Virus record (IMG/VR): IMGVR_UViG_3300044591_000546
Location: 1 to 42,863 of that record
Length of the DNA: 42,863 nt
Strand: one strand, 5' to 3'
Source of the DNA: a virus
In this document: positions 15,159-23,039 of the stretch, piece by piece
Layout of the letters: each line of letters begins with the position of its first letter
How positions within the stretch are numbered: position 1 is the stretch's first letter
Translations under genes and position numbers: made by a program
The notes under the pieces: model-generated
What the model was told of the DNA's origin: nothing
Seen by the model: only the letters and a program-made list of their open reading frames with translations
The model's database searches: none

Positions 15159-15912
15159 GGTTGTCTTAGTGACAGGGGGTTTCGACCCCCTTCACGCTGG
15201 GCATATTGAGTTGTTCAGAAACGCCGGCGCATTAGGAGACATCTTAATCGTCGGTGTCAATTCTGACAGTTGGTTAGAACGCAAGAAAGGACGTCCTTTC
15301 ATGCAGTTTGAAGACCGTAGCATCATCATCAGCGAATTAAAAGGCGTGCATGATGTCATATCATTTGATGACAGCGACAATAGCGCAAAAGATGCTTTAA
15401 GATTAGTTCGTAAACAATACCCACACAGTAGAATTATATTTGCTAATGGCGGTGACCGCACAAAAGAAAATATTCCTGAGATGGATATCAATGATGATAA
15501 TATTGAGTTTATATTCGGGGTAGGTGGTACTACAAAAATCAATAGCAGTAGTTGGATATTAGCAGAATGGAAGAACCCGAAAGTTCACAGACCATGGGGC
15601 TATTATCGTGTGTTAGATGATAAACCGGGTTATAAAGTAAAAGAATTAGTGATCGAACCAAGCAAACAATTGAGTATGCAACGTCATTTCAACCGAAGTG
15701 AACATTGGTATATACTTAAGGGTAAATGCGATATTGTAACTGAATATAATCAGAGTATAATAAAAGTTACTAAACATCCCAATGAAGAATATGTGATTGG
15801 TCAAAAAGTGTGGCATCAAGGCCAGAATAATTATGATGAACCTTGTCACATACTTGAAGTACAATATGGTGTTGAATGTATAGAAGCAGATATAGAGAGG
15901 CGTGATGCGTAA
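15139..15912 (+). CDS. Nucleotidyltransferase-cupin fusion (sugar-nucleotide type)
   Basis: The protein has 257 residues in two domains. Residues ~7-145 are a cytidylyltransferase-like fold with GGFDPLHAGH (13-22), as in HldE/RfaE- and TagD-type enzymes that join a nucleotide to a sugar or polyol phosphate. Residues ~150-252 are a cupin like the C-terminal half of type II mannose-6-phosphate isomerases: RPWGYY, then QRHFNRSEHW (H183, E188, H189) and a later His (226). I infer isomerisation and activation of a sugar phosphate in one chain. The ATG at 15139 is chosen because the upstream frame would overlap the preceding gene deeply. A glycosyltransferase follows in overlap. Confidence 0.72.
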   Translation: MQERTPKVVLVTGGFDPLHAGHIELFRNAGALGDILIVGVNSDSWLERKKGRPFMQFEDRSIIISELKGVHDVISFDDSDNSAKDALRLVRKQYPHSRIIFANGGDRTKENIPEMDINDDNIEFIFGVGGTTKINSSSWILAEWKNPKVHRPWGYYRVLDDKPGYKVKELVIEPSKQLSMQRHFNRSEHWYILKGKCDIVTEYNQSIIKVTKHPNEEYVIGQKVWHQGQNNYDEPCHILEVQYGVECIEADIERRDA

Positions 15913-17074
15913 ATTATACTACATGGGTCTAGAACCCTACAAGGCAAGATATACATTACAGTTGCAAGACTGGAATGAACGTGTATTCAAGCGTAGAGAT
16001 ATCAACTATCAATTAGTCAATGGTCAGACATTGAGCAACGATCAGAGCATCGTTACTGGTCAAGTGCTTGATGCACATGGTCGAACATATTACAGCCTCA
16101 CACAGATGGCTGAACTTGTCAGATTGATGAAAATCGGTGAAGTCACAAGCGAAGATGTCATCTATTTTGAAGACATGTATACTAGTGGTATTGACAGCAT
16201 CCCTTATATTCTCAAGCAAGTACCTAAAGAGTATCGCCCTAAGGTCTACGTTCGTTGTCTAGCACAGACTATCGACCCTGATGACTTCTTGCACGTATGG
16301 GATATGCAAGGCTTCATGCGCAAGTATGAAGAAATGGTCAACGAGTTCGTTGATGGCGTATTGGCTAGCAATGAAGAGATGGTCATGCATATGAAGGTCG
16401 CAGGCTGGAAGGCTCCGATCTATAATATCAGTGGTCTTGCATTTGGTAAAGAAGAAGTTCGTGGTCGTGTCAAAGAGATCAAGCCTTTCGACAAGCGTAA
16501 GTTGCGTGTTGTGTTTGCCGCACGTTGGGATCAAGAGAAACAGCCTGACTTCTACATGGACATCATTGAAGAATATACTAAGATTCACAAAGATGTAGAG
16601 TTTGCATTATTGAGTGGCGCAAAGTTACGTAGCAATAACAGTTCGTATATGGAACGTACACTACGCCTTGAAGAACAAGGTAAACTTACAATTTATAGCG
16701 ATCTCGACAAGAATGATTACTATAGTTTATTGAACGACAGCCGTGTGTTGTTCAACTGTGCATTACAAGACTGGGTGAGTAATACTGTCAGCGAAGCAGA
16801 TGCATTAGGATGCAACGTAGTGTATCCGGCATATCGCAGTTTCCCCGAGACATTCGCTAATGATCATTCACGTATGTATGTGCCATGGTCTAAGACTGAT
16901 GCATTGATCAAACTAAACAATGCTATTTTTGTTGAAAGTCAATACATGGGTAAAATAAGTGACTGGACTGACAAGACGATAGATAGAATTTGTGACATCC
17001 TTGAAGGTAAGGGTGAGCAATGGTTGCGTATGAGTACGGATTATCGTAATCATACGAGAGAAAGCAAATATTAA
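15905..17074 (+). CDS. GT-B glycosyltransferase (GT4-like)
   Basis: The protein has 389 residues, the size of a GT-B glycosyltransferase. The C-terminal half carries the nucleotide-sugar-binding pattern: RVVFAARWDQEKQPDFYMDII (near 200), FALLSG, then the loop with NDSRVLFNCALQDWVSNTVSEADALGC, where a Glu in an S-x-x-E-A segment corresponds to the E of EX7E enzymes. The N-terminal half is less typical. Start ATG 15905 is preferred to the GTG at 15902. It is coupled to the nucleotidyltransferase-cupin gene, which may supply its donor. Acceptor unknown. Confidence 0.72.
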   Translation: MRKLYYMGLEPYKARYTLQLQDWNERVFKRRDINYQLVNGQTLSNDQSIVTGQVLDAHGRTYYSLTQMAELVRLMKIGEVTSEDVIYFEDMYTSGIDSIPYILKQVPKEYRPKVYVRCLAQTIDPDDFLHVWDMQGFMRKYEEMVNEFVDGVLASNEEMVMHMKVAGWKAPIYNISGLAFGKEEVRGRVKEIKPFDKRKLRVVFAARWDQEKQPDFYMDIIEEYTKIHKDVEFALLSGAKLRSNNSSYMERTLRLEEQGKLTIYSDLDKNDYYSLLNDSRVLFNCALQDWVSNTVSEADALGCNVVYPAYRSFPETFANDHSRMYVPWSKTDALIKLNNAIFVESQYMGKISDWTDKTIDRICDILEGKGEQWLRMSTDYRNHTRESKY

Positions 17075-17086
17075 TAGGAGAAAAAT

Positions 17087-17275
17087 ATGAGCGCACATAA
17101 CGATATTAACACACATTTGGAAGCATATCTTGCTGAACATGAGAAGTTTGAGAAGGGCAATAACGCTGCCGGTACCCGCGCACGTAAGGCCCTTGGTGAA
17201 CTTGCTAAGGCTGTAAAGGCACGCCGTAACGAAATCACTGCTACTAAGAACGCACGTAAGGAAGCAAAGGCTTAA
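17087..17275 (+). CDS. Histone-H1-like (Hc1-type) small basic protein
   Basis: The protein has 62 residues and is rich in Lys, Arg and Ala. The segment EKFEKGNNAAGTRARKALGELAK resembles the start of bacterial Hc1 histone-like proteins (EKGNKAA-x-R-x-R pattern), without the long Ala/Lys tail. It probably binds DNA or nucleoprotein non-specifically. A strong SD (AGGAG) lies before the ATG. The assignment is by pattern only. Confidence 0.6.
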   Translation: MSAHNDINTHLEAYLAEHEKFEKGNNAAGTRARKALGELAKAVKARRNEITATKNARKEAKA

Positions 17276-17278
17276 TAA

Positions 17279-18307
17279 ATGCGTATCGAAGAAGATATCA
17301 AGTTAGACTTCAAGGATGTATTGATACGCCCCAAGCGTAGCACACTATCTAGTCGTAAAGAAGTCGATTTGAATCGTACTTACAAGTTCAAGCATAGCGG
17401 TTTTGAATGGACAGGTGTTCCAGTCATGGCCGCTAACATGGATGGTGTAGGTACTCTAGGAATGGCTGAAGCATTATATGAACATCGTATGTTCACATGC
17501 CTTGTTAAGTCATATACTGAAGATCAGTTTTCTGATACGATCGGCAAGATCGGTGGTAATCATCTAGCAGTAAGCACAGGTACTAATGAGAAAGACTTTC
17601 AAAGACTAAGCCGTATCATCAATAGTTATCCTGAGATTCATTTTATCTGCATAGATGTTGCCAATGGATACAGCGATCATTTCGGTGATTATGTAGAAGA
17701 AGTGCGCGAAGCATTTCCGCATTGTACAATCATTGCAGGTAACGTTGTTACCGCAGATATGACACAAGAATTGATACTACGAGGAGCAGATATTGTTAAA
17801 GTCGGAATCGGGCCAGGATCGGTATGTACAACTAGGATACAAACTGGGGTTGGCTACCCGCAACTTAGTGCGATCATTGAGTGTAGCGATGCGGCGCATG
17901 GGCTTGGGGGACATATCATTGCTGATGGCGGGTGTACTTGCCCAGGCGATGTGGCTAAAGCATTTGGCGCAGGGGCAGATTTCGTCATGCTTGGTGGTAT
18001 GTTAGCCGGACATGACGAAGGTGGCGGCACCGTAGAAGATGGAAAAATTACATTCTATGGAATGAGTTCTGATACTGCTATGAACAAGCACAACGGCGGT
18101 ATAGCAAGTTATCGTAGTAGCGAAGGGCGAACGGTCGTAGTCCCATATCGTGGTCCTGTTAATAACACAGTACTAGATTTACTGGGAGGTATCCGTAGCA
18201 CATGTACGTATGTAGGTGCGCATACATTAAAAAATCTTAGCAAGTGTACGACTTTTGTCCGCGTAACGCAACAGTATAATGGTGTTTTTGTAAATGGCAA
18301 ATCCTAG
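17279..18307 (+). CDS. guaC: GMP reductase (GuaC-like)
   Basis: The protein has 342 residues, the normal length of GMP reductase, and no CBS domains, which argues against IMP dehydrogenase. Active-site loop GPGSVCTTR with catalytic C183, followed by [14 protein letters not shown]; the later GMSS-x-TAMNKH-x-GG and YRSSEG blocks are typical of GuaC. It converts GMP to IMP with NADPH and releases ammonia. Unusual in a phage; it could rebalance guanine and adenine nucleotide pools while FolE uses GTP. It starts three bases after the Hc1-like gene and overlaps the next by 14 bases. Confidence 0.9.
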   Translation: MRIEEDIKLDFKDVLIRPKRSTLSSRKEVDLNRTYKFKHSGFEWTGVPVMAANMDGVGTLGMAEALYEHRMFTCLVKSYTEDQFSDTIGKIGGNHLAVSTGTNEKDFQRLSRIINSYPEIHFICIDVANGYSDHFGDYVEEVREAFPHCTIIAGNVVTADMTQELILRGADIVKVGIGPGSVCTTRIQTGVGYPQLSAIIECSDAAHGLGGHIIADGGCTCPGDVAKAFGAGADFVMLGGMLAGHDEGGGTVEDGKITFYGMSSDTAMNKHNGGIASYRSSEGRTVVVPYRGPVNNTVLDLLGGIRSTCTYVGAHTLKNLSKCTTFVRVTQQYNGVFVNGKS

Positions 18308-19037
18308 AATATTGATATCAGCAGGTTGCAGTTTCACACAAGTACCCGGCGATAACTGGCCTGTATTCTTGCGTGATGCATTAGACATGCAGGCTTTTTT
18401 TGACGGTGCAGGTAGCACAGGTAACGACATTATTTCTAAACGTGTGATCTTCAGAGTCAATCAATGCTTGACTGTGCAAAAGTACAAACCTGAAAATCTA
18501 CTAGTGGGAGTGATGTGGTCGGGAGTATCTAGAAAGTCTGTATATCTGACGCATGAACCTGTAGATTATTATCAGTGGGATCCGCACAAATCAACCAACT
18601 GGTATTACAGCCAACCGTGTAGCGTAGGTGCTGAACAGAATAATTATCTGATGCATCCGGGCTGGAGTGATGAATTAAGTCAGATTTATTATAAACATTA
18701 TTATGATGATATAGGTCTGTACATAAACACTATAGAAAATATTTTGCGCATTCAATGGTTCTTAAAAATGCACAATATCAAATATTTTTTCACTACATAT
18801 AACTACGACAGTTTAGACGGTGATGATTATTTGAAATATAATAATCATACAGACGTAAAATATCTGCGCGATCAGATAGATTATAGTAACGTTCTACCCA
18901 TAAAGAACATGTATGATTGGGGTAAAAGAGAAGGTATGAAGTTCGATGAAACACAGCATCCTACGCCTGCTATTAGTAAGATGTTTGTAGATAAGGTGAT
19001 ATTGCCCCATTTAAAAAGTAAGGGTTATATCAGTTAG
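18294..19037 (+). CDS. SGNH-hydrolase-like protein (4 of 5), tandem pair member A
   Basis: The protein has 247 residues. Block I is [15 protein letters not shown] (residues 8-22), GAGSTGND is a block II/III-like segment, and [10 protein letters not shown] holds the C-terminal His. It shares LLVGVMWS, the YYD...QW(F/Y)LK segment, D(Y/W)SN-x-LP(I/V)K and VILPHL with the gene at 19106, so the two arose by tandem duplication. It overlaps the GMP reductase gene. The start has no clear SD and may be coupled. Confidence 0.65.
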   Translation: MANPRILISAGCSFTQVPGDNWPVFLRDALDMQAFFDGAGSTGNDIISKRVIFRVNQCLTVQKYKPENLLVGVMWSGVSRKSVYLTHEPVDYYQWDPHKSTNWYYSQPCSVGAEQNNYLMHPGWSDELSQIYYKHYYDDIGLYINTIENILRIQWFLKMHNIKYFFTTYNYDSLDGDDYLKYNNHTDVKYLRDQIDYSNVLPIKNMYDWGKREGMKFDETQHPTPAISKMFVDKVILPHLKSKGYIS

Positions 19038-19038
19038 A

Positions 19039-19046
19039 TATAAATA
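19039..19046 (+). promoter_or_regulatory. T4-late-like promoter element TATAAATA
   Basis: This is an exact match to the T4 late consensus in the gap between the two tandem SGNH genes. The predicted start near 19052 gives a ~54-base leader for the gene at 19106. A 20-codon frame starting at 19050 lies at the edge of this leader. Confidence 0.5.
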
Positions 19047-19105
19047 CATATGCTACACAACGGTAGCGAGTTGATTTACAAATTTTATCCGCGTAAGGAA
19101 GGACG

Positions 19106-19855
19106 ATGTTAGAAAAGTTAATAGTAAGTGGTTGTAGTTTTACTGAGGGTATTCCTACTGAAGGCAGAATCGCTTGGCCAAACTATGTAGCCGAATCTTT
19201 AAACCTACCCTTATATAATTATGCCGTTAACGGTGCAGGTAATGGGTACATCAGTCGATCCGTCATTCACGGTGTAGAGACTGCTCTGAAATCATCTAAT
19301 CCCCAAGAACTATTAGTAGGCGTGATGTGGTCTAGCATTCATAGGCTAGAAAATTATCACAGTGATACAGATAGATTTAAGTCTAGATTCACATTTCGTT
19401 TCATAGACAACGATGAAGGTTGTTGGGTTTCCCTGCGTCCCTGGGAAGAAGATAACTATACAATCTCTTATATCAAAAACTACTATGACCCTGTAGGTTC
19501 CTGCATATATGCATTAGAACATATAGTGAGGACTCAGTGGTATCTTAAATCTGTCAACGTAAAATACTTCATGTCTATATTTAATGAAGCAGGTTTACCT
19601 GAAGAATCTATGATGAAGCATCCAAACGTTAAACATCTTTACGATATGATAGACTGGAGTAATTTCTTACCAGTCAAAACATGTTGGGACTGGTGTTTGA
19701 ATTCTGGATTCGCATGTTTGCCCGAGCATTTAAGAAATCATAGTAATCTAGAAGTTCGATACAGGGCTACTCATCCAAGTAGAGAACAGTTTAAAGGGTT
19801 CGCAGAACAAATAGTTCTACCGCATATCAATGCAAAATTTAACATATCCGTGTAA
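19106..19855 (+). CDS. SGNH-hydrolase-like protein (5 of 5), tandem pair member B
   Basis: The protein has 249 residues. Block I is VSGCSFTEGIPTEG (residues 7-20), NGAGNGYISR follows as a block III-like segment, and RATHPSREQF carries the C-terminal His. A good SD (AAGGAAGGA) precedes the ATG. It is a paralogue of the preceding gene, with better-kept SGNH motifs. A late-type element upstream suggests it can be expressed separately. Substrate unknown; acetyl-ester chemistry on a glycan is one possibility. Confidence 0.68.
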   Translation: MLEKLIVSGCSFTEGIPTEGRIAWPNYVAESLNLPLYNYAVNGAGNGYISRSVIHGVETALKSSNPQELLVGVMWSSIHRLENYHSDTDRFKSRFTFRFIDNDEGCWVSLRPWEEDNYTISYIKNYYDPVGSCIYALEHIVRTQWYLKSVNVKYFMSIFNEAGLPEESMMKHPNVKHLYDMIDWSNFLPVKTCWDWCLNSGFACLPEHLRNHSNLEVRYRATHPSREQFKGFAEQIVLPHINAKFNISV

Positions 19856-19870
19856 GGAAGGAGAAACTAA

Positions 19871-20551
19871 ATGTCATACAATAAGACAAAAACAGACCCA
19901 GAACTTGGCAAACAGGTTCATGAACACCTAGTCAAAATGGGTGTTGAAACCCCAATCAAAAAGCGCAATCTAGATCGTAAAGAACAGATTGATATCATCG
20001 AAGGTAACTTTGCTGAGATCATGAGGGCTTTAGGATTAGACTTGACCGATGACAGTTTGATCGATACACCCAAGCGTGTCGCTAAAATGTATGTCAATGA
20101 GATTTTCTGGGGACTAGATTATGATTCGTTCCCTAAGTGTACTACGGTCGATAACAAGATGAAGTATAACGAGATGGTCGTTGAGCGTAATGTCAATGTA
20201 CAAAGCAACTGCGAACATCACTTTGTTGTCATCGATGGTCTTGCTACAGTAGCATATGTACCTAAGGATAAAGTATTGGGACTCAGCAAGATCAACAGAA
20301 TCGTTGAATACTTCAGCAAGCGTCCACAGATTCAAGAACGCCTCACAGAACAAATCTTCCACACATTACAATTCATCCTAGGCACAGAAGATGTTGCTGT
20401 AATGATTGATGCACAACATTATTGTGTGAAGAGTCGTGGTGTAGAGGATACAGGTAGTAGCACAGTCACAAGCCGTCTTGGTGGTGGATTCAAGAACGAT
20501 CCTGCTGCCCGTGCTGAGTTTTTGAATATCGCAATGAAGGGCTGTAAGTGA
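19871..20551 (+). CDS. folE: GTP cyclohydrolase I
   Basis: The protein has 226 residues. Zinc ligands are visible in SNCEHH (C114, H117) and HYCVKSRGVEDTGSSTVTS (C185), the signature of FolE. The N-terminal ~35 residues are an extension relative to minimal FolE. The enzyme converts GTP to dihydroneopterin triphosphate, the first step of both folate and 7-deazaguanine synthesis. In the same operon as QueD and QueE, the latter route is favoured. A strong SD (GGAAGGAG) precedes the ATG. Confidence 0.93.
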   Translation: MSYNKTKTDPELGKQVHEHLVKMGVETPIKKRNLDRKEQIDIIEGNFAEIMRALGLDLTDDSLIDTPKRVAKMYVNEIFWGLDYDSFPKCTTVDNKMKYNEMVVERNVNVQSNCEHHFVVIDGLATVAYVPKDKVLGLSKINRIVEYFSKRPQIQERLTEQIFHTLQFILGTEDVAVMIDAQHYCVKSRGVEDTGSSTVTSRLGGGFKNDPAARAEFLNIAMKGCK

Positions 20552-20745
20552 TGGGAGACTTTAACGATCAACTATTCTCTAAAGTATGTGAATTAGAGGC
20601 TAGATTAGAACTACAGCACAAGAAAGTTTGGGAAACTGAACAGAAACTTGTGACTATCGAACAGTTACTACGTCAAGCAATGGACATCATCATTGATACT
20701 AATAAGGTCGCAAATGGGATACAGGAAACCAATAGAGCCAGATAG
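20551..20745 (+). CDS. Small coiled-coil protein, 64 aa
   Basis: ATG in a TGATG overlap with folE. The product is a single heptad-rich helix (LFSKVCELEARLELQHKK, TEQKLVTIEQLLRQ). It overlaps the next gene by 32 bases. Function unknown. Confidence 0.6.
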   Translation: MGDFNDQLFSKVCELEARLELQHKKVWETEQKLVTIEQLLRQAMDIIIDTNKVANGIQETNRAR

Positions 20746-20950
20746 CATTAAAATGCAATTGATTAAGGCTCATGGAGAAATCTGTAGCCCTTATAATGAC
20801 GGATGGACATCTTGGCAGACTAAAAAAGAACTCTATGAGATCAAATTTCTTTTAGAGGAAATGCTCAAAAGACAACCTACATTCACTGATGAAGATGTTT
20901 GGCTTGAAGAGCAACATAAGAAACAATTTTGGAGTGAATTAAAAAGATGA
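20714..20950 (+). CDS. Small hypothetical protein, 78 aa
   Basis: ATG at 20714 is chosen over a TTG upstream. The product has a Trp-rich centre (YNDGWTSWQTKKE) followed by a charged helix. It overlaps both neighbours, consistent with operon packing. No family recognised. Confidence 0.6.
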   Translation: MGYRKPIEPDSIKMQLIKAHGEICSPYNDGWTSWQTKKELYEIKFLLEEMLKRQPTFTDEDVWLEEQHKKQFWSELKR

Positions 20951-21423
20951 TATTCAATAAAATAAAAGAATTAAAAGATAAAGGGTTGAAGATAGGTATC
21001 ACGTTCAGCCAATTCGATTTGTTACATGCAGGTCATGTTGCTATGCTTGCAGAAGCAAAGAATCATTGCGATTATCTAATCGCAGGTTTACAAAACAATG
21101 CGAGTTGGGACAGACCTCAAAAGAATGCTCCCATACAAAGCCTGGTAGAAAGACAGATTCAACTTAGTGCAAATAGATTCGTTGACGAAATCGTAGTTTA
21201 TAATAGTGAAAAAGACCTTGAAGATATTTTGCTAACACTACCCCTTGATGTTCGTATATTAGGTGTAGAGTATATGCAAAGTGAATTTACTGGTCGTGCT
21301 ATCTGCGAGAAGCGTAATATTGAATTAGTGTTTAATAGCCGCGATCATAGTTTCAGTAGCACTAACTTGCGTGAGCGTGTATGGGAAGCAGAGAATCAAA
21401 AAAGGTACTCTGATAAGCCATGA
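20947..21423 (+). CDS. Cytidylyltransferase (TagD/glycerol-3-phosphate type)
   Basis: The protein has 158 residues. The HxGH motif is in FSQFDLLHAGH (20-30), and the C-terminal SSTNLRERV (137-145) matches the conserved S-x-T-x-LR-x-R of cytidylyltransferases such as TagD and HldE-C. It probably joins CTP or ATP to a polyol or sugar phosphate. The usual TYGxFDxxHxGH start is varied (TFSQFD). It overlaps its neighbours by four bases at each end. A second enzyme of this fold lies at 15139. Confidence 0.78.
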   Translation: MIFNKIKELKDKGLKIGITFSQFDLLHAGHVAMLAEAKNHCDYLIAGLQNNASWDRPQKNAPIQSLVERQIQLSANRFVDEIVVYNSEKDLEDILLTLPLDVRILGVEYMQSEFTGRAICEKRNIELVFNSRDHSFSSTNLRERVWEAENQKRYSDKP

Positions 21424-21632
21424 ATCAGTTAGACCTACACGGTGTCAGACATAGTGAGGTCGAACCTATGGTAGAGAACTTTATATTGATGAATCAGGGC
21501 GAATTCCCATTAGAAATCATTTGCGGAAACAGCGCAAAGATGATACAATTAGTACACAGTGTTACTGACAGAATAGGCTGTGAGACACATATGTACAGAT
21601 ATGGAACAGTGATAGTTAGGAGATGGATATGA
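21420..21632 (+). CDS. Small Smr-domain-like protein
   Basis: The protein has 70 residues. It starts with NQLDLHGVRHSE, the LDLHG motif of Smr domains, and continues with a pattern close to the family (FPLEIICGNSAKMIQLV). Smr domains often nick or bind nucleic acids; the later conserved GxG-x-H-S/G motif appears degenerate (IICGNSAKM). ATGA overlaps at both ends. Confidence 0.6.
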   Translation: MNQLDLHGVRHSEVEPMVENFILMNQGEFPLEIICGNSAKMIQLVHSVTDRIGCETHMYRYGTVIVRRWI

Positions 21633-21796
21633 AGTTAACATTTGAGAATAACAAAGGTGATAAGGTTATCGTCAATTATGATGTATCTTGTATCACTGAT
21701 CAAGAAGTAGAGTTGGATCCGCGTAATGCACTAGAGCCATTATGGGAAACATTGACTACTAAAATTAGCGAACAATACGAAGTAAAAAGCGTATAA
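21629..21796 (+). CDS. Small hypothetical protein, 55 aa
   Basis: A short gene at an ATGA overlap with the Smr-like gene, preceded by TTAGGAG. The product is acidic and beta-rich at its start (KLTFENNKGDKVIVNYD) with a helical tail. No family recognised. It ends 77 bases before queD. Confidence 0.6.
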   Translation: MKLTFENNKGDKVIVNYDVSCITDQEVELDPRNALEPLWETLTTKISEQYEVKSV

Positions 21797-21800
21797 TCAC

Positions 21801-21841
21801 ATCGGTCTTGGCGTCATCCCGATTTATAAATTCTGCCGCCA
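21801..21841 (+). promoter_or_regulatory. Candidate H-type pseudoknot in the queD leader
   Basis: ATCGG (21801-21805) can pair with CCGAT (21819-21823). The 13-base loop contains TGGCG (21809-21813), which can pair with CGCCA (21837-21841) downstream. The arrangement is pseudoknot-like, as in small preQ1 riboswitches, and lies upstream of the queD start. I cannot match the known preQ1 class consensus, so this is a candidate only. A TATAAATT string (21825-21832) overlaps the connector. Confidence 0.3.
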
Positions 21842-21873
21842 TCAAACTTGCTCATTAGTAAAGGAGACTAGAG

Positions 21874-22323
21874 ATGGCAAAGTACTATTCAACAAAAACA
21901 TACGGACACAACATAGGTTTATCGGCAGTCTTTAGACAGCCCAATGCAGGGCATAGTCATTGTCATTTATTGCATGGCTATAGTTTATCATTCAAGTTTA
22001 CTTTTGGATGTGAGACATTAGATGATAAAAACTGGGCTGTAGATTTCGGGGGTCTTAAAGATTTAAAGAAATGGTTAGAAGACAGTTTTGATCATAAGGT
22101 TTGTTTAGATACAGCAGACCCGCACGTTGCAGATTTTCAACATTTAGAAGAATTGGGGTTGGCAAAACTTACATATTTTAATGGTGTGGGCGCAGAAAAA
22201 TTTGCTGAACATGCTTTTAATTATGCTGATAACTTAATTCGCGAGAAATCTAACAATCGTTGTTATTGTGTGCGTGTAGAATGTGCCGAACATGGTGCAA
22301 ACAGCGCAATTTACGAAGCATGA
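21874..22323 (+). CDS. queD: QueD-like 6-carboxytetrahydropterin synthase
   Basis: The protein has 149 residues of the PTPS/QueD family and converts dihydroneopterin triphosphate to 6-carboxytetrahydropterin. Visible features are SHCHLLHGYSL (C30, H34), WAVDFGGLK (54-62), FDHK (D73, H74) and VECAEHGA (E136). In E. coli QueD the zinc site uses the His of AAH and both His of LHGH; here those positions read AVF and LHGY, so the metal site is rearranged, perhaps using H27, H29 or H31. A strong SD (AAAGGAGA) precedes the ATG. It is the second step of the 7-deazaguanine route after FolE. Confidence 0.85.
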   Translation: MAKYYSTKTYGHNIGLSAVFRQPNAGHSHCHLLHGYSLSFKFTFGCETLDDKNWAVDFGGLKDLKKWLEDSFDHKVCLDTADPHVADFQHLEELGLAKLTYFNGVGAEKFAEHAFNYADNLIREKSNNRCYCVRVECAEHGANSAIYEA

Positions 22324-22511
22324 ACAGTCTAGTAAAAATTTGGGCTAGAGCAACAGGGCATCTAATGGGTGAGACCGACGAGGATCGCCCTAGAGTCCCT
22401 GTACTTACTTTGCGTGAAGCCCGTATCGCATTGTTCCTAAAAACTTCATGGGTAGTGTTACATGTGATAACATGTCTATTCATCATAGCAAACGTAATGA
22501 GGCATTGGTAA
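22320..22511 (+). CDS. Small single-span membrane protein
   Basis: ATG in an ATGA overlap with queD; 63 residues. An N-terminal charged part (RATGHLMGETDEDRPR) is followed by one membrane segment near the C-terminus (SWVVLHVITCLFIIANVM). Function unknown. Confidence 0.55.
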   Translation: MNSLVKIWARATGHLMGETDEDRPRVPVLTLREARIALFLKTSWVVLHVITCLFIIANVMRHW

Positions 22512-22513
22512 TT

Positions 22514-23038
22514 ATGGATAAACAAATGTATTACACAGATGAATTCGTCAAGGGCGGGGTTCTAGAAATCGTGCGTCAGATGTATACTGCCGACTACAGA
22601 CCTGACTATATTGTAGGTTTGACTAGGGGAGGATTGATTCCTGGCGTGATGCTTAGTCATTACCTAAACATTCCTTTCTATGCATTAGATCCTGCTGAGT
22701 CTAATCTATGGATGGCAGAGGACGCATTTGGCACTGTTCCATCTGAAGAGCAAGAGACATATAAGAGTCGCTGGGATGTTTCTATGCGCAAGAATATCTT
22801 GATTGTTGACGACATCAATGACACTGGCAATACATTTAAAAATATTGTTAGCGATTGGCAAGGCGGTTGCTTACCTAAAGAACAAACAGCATGGGCTAGT
22901 GTTTGGCATAAGAATGTCAGGTTTGCTGTATTGATCGAAAATCAAGCAAGCGAATTTGAGACAGACTTTGTTGGCCTGGCGATCAACAAAGCCGAGAATC
23001 CCGAATGGTGTGTGTTCCCTTGGGAAGACTGGTGGTAA
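22514..23038 (+). CDS. Type I phosphoribosyltransferase
   Basis: The protein has 174 residues with start ATG at 22514. The 13-residue PRPP-binding motif ILIVDDINDTGNT (95-107) is clear, and GLTRGGLIPGVMLSHYL (35-51) matches the first PRPP loop of xanthine/hypoxanthine-type enzymes. It joins a base, probably a purine, to PRPP. With GMP reductase and the deazaguanine genes nearby, purine salvage is the likely role; use of a deazapurine base is conceivable but unsupported. Confidence 0.8.
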   Translation: MDKQMYYTDEFVKGGVLEIVRQMYTADYRPDYIVGLTRGGLIPGVMLSHYLNIPFYALDPAESNLWMAEDAFGTVPSEEQETYKSRWDVSMRKNILIVDDINDTGNTFKNIVSDWQGGCLPKEQTAWASVWHKNVRFAVLIENQASEFETDFVGLAINKAENPEWCVFPWEDWW

Positions 23039-23039
23039 T

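Noticed and set aside
18275-18280. TATAAT before the SGNH gene at 18294
   Set aside because: The matching -35 position reads CTTTTG, and the string lies inside the GMP reductase gene. Chance in AT-rich DNA is likely.
21792-21797. TATAAT just after the 55-aa gene, as a promoter for queD
   Set aside because: No -35-like hexamer lies 16-18 bp upstream; the TTGACT at 21752 is 34 bp away.
21797-21873. Known preQ1 riboswitch class in the queD leader
   Set aside because: The A-rich tail and conserved loop bases of class I, and the hairpins of class II and III as I remember them, do not match; kept only as a candidate pseudoknot.
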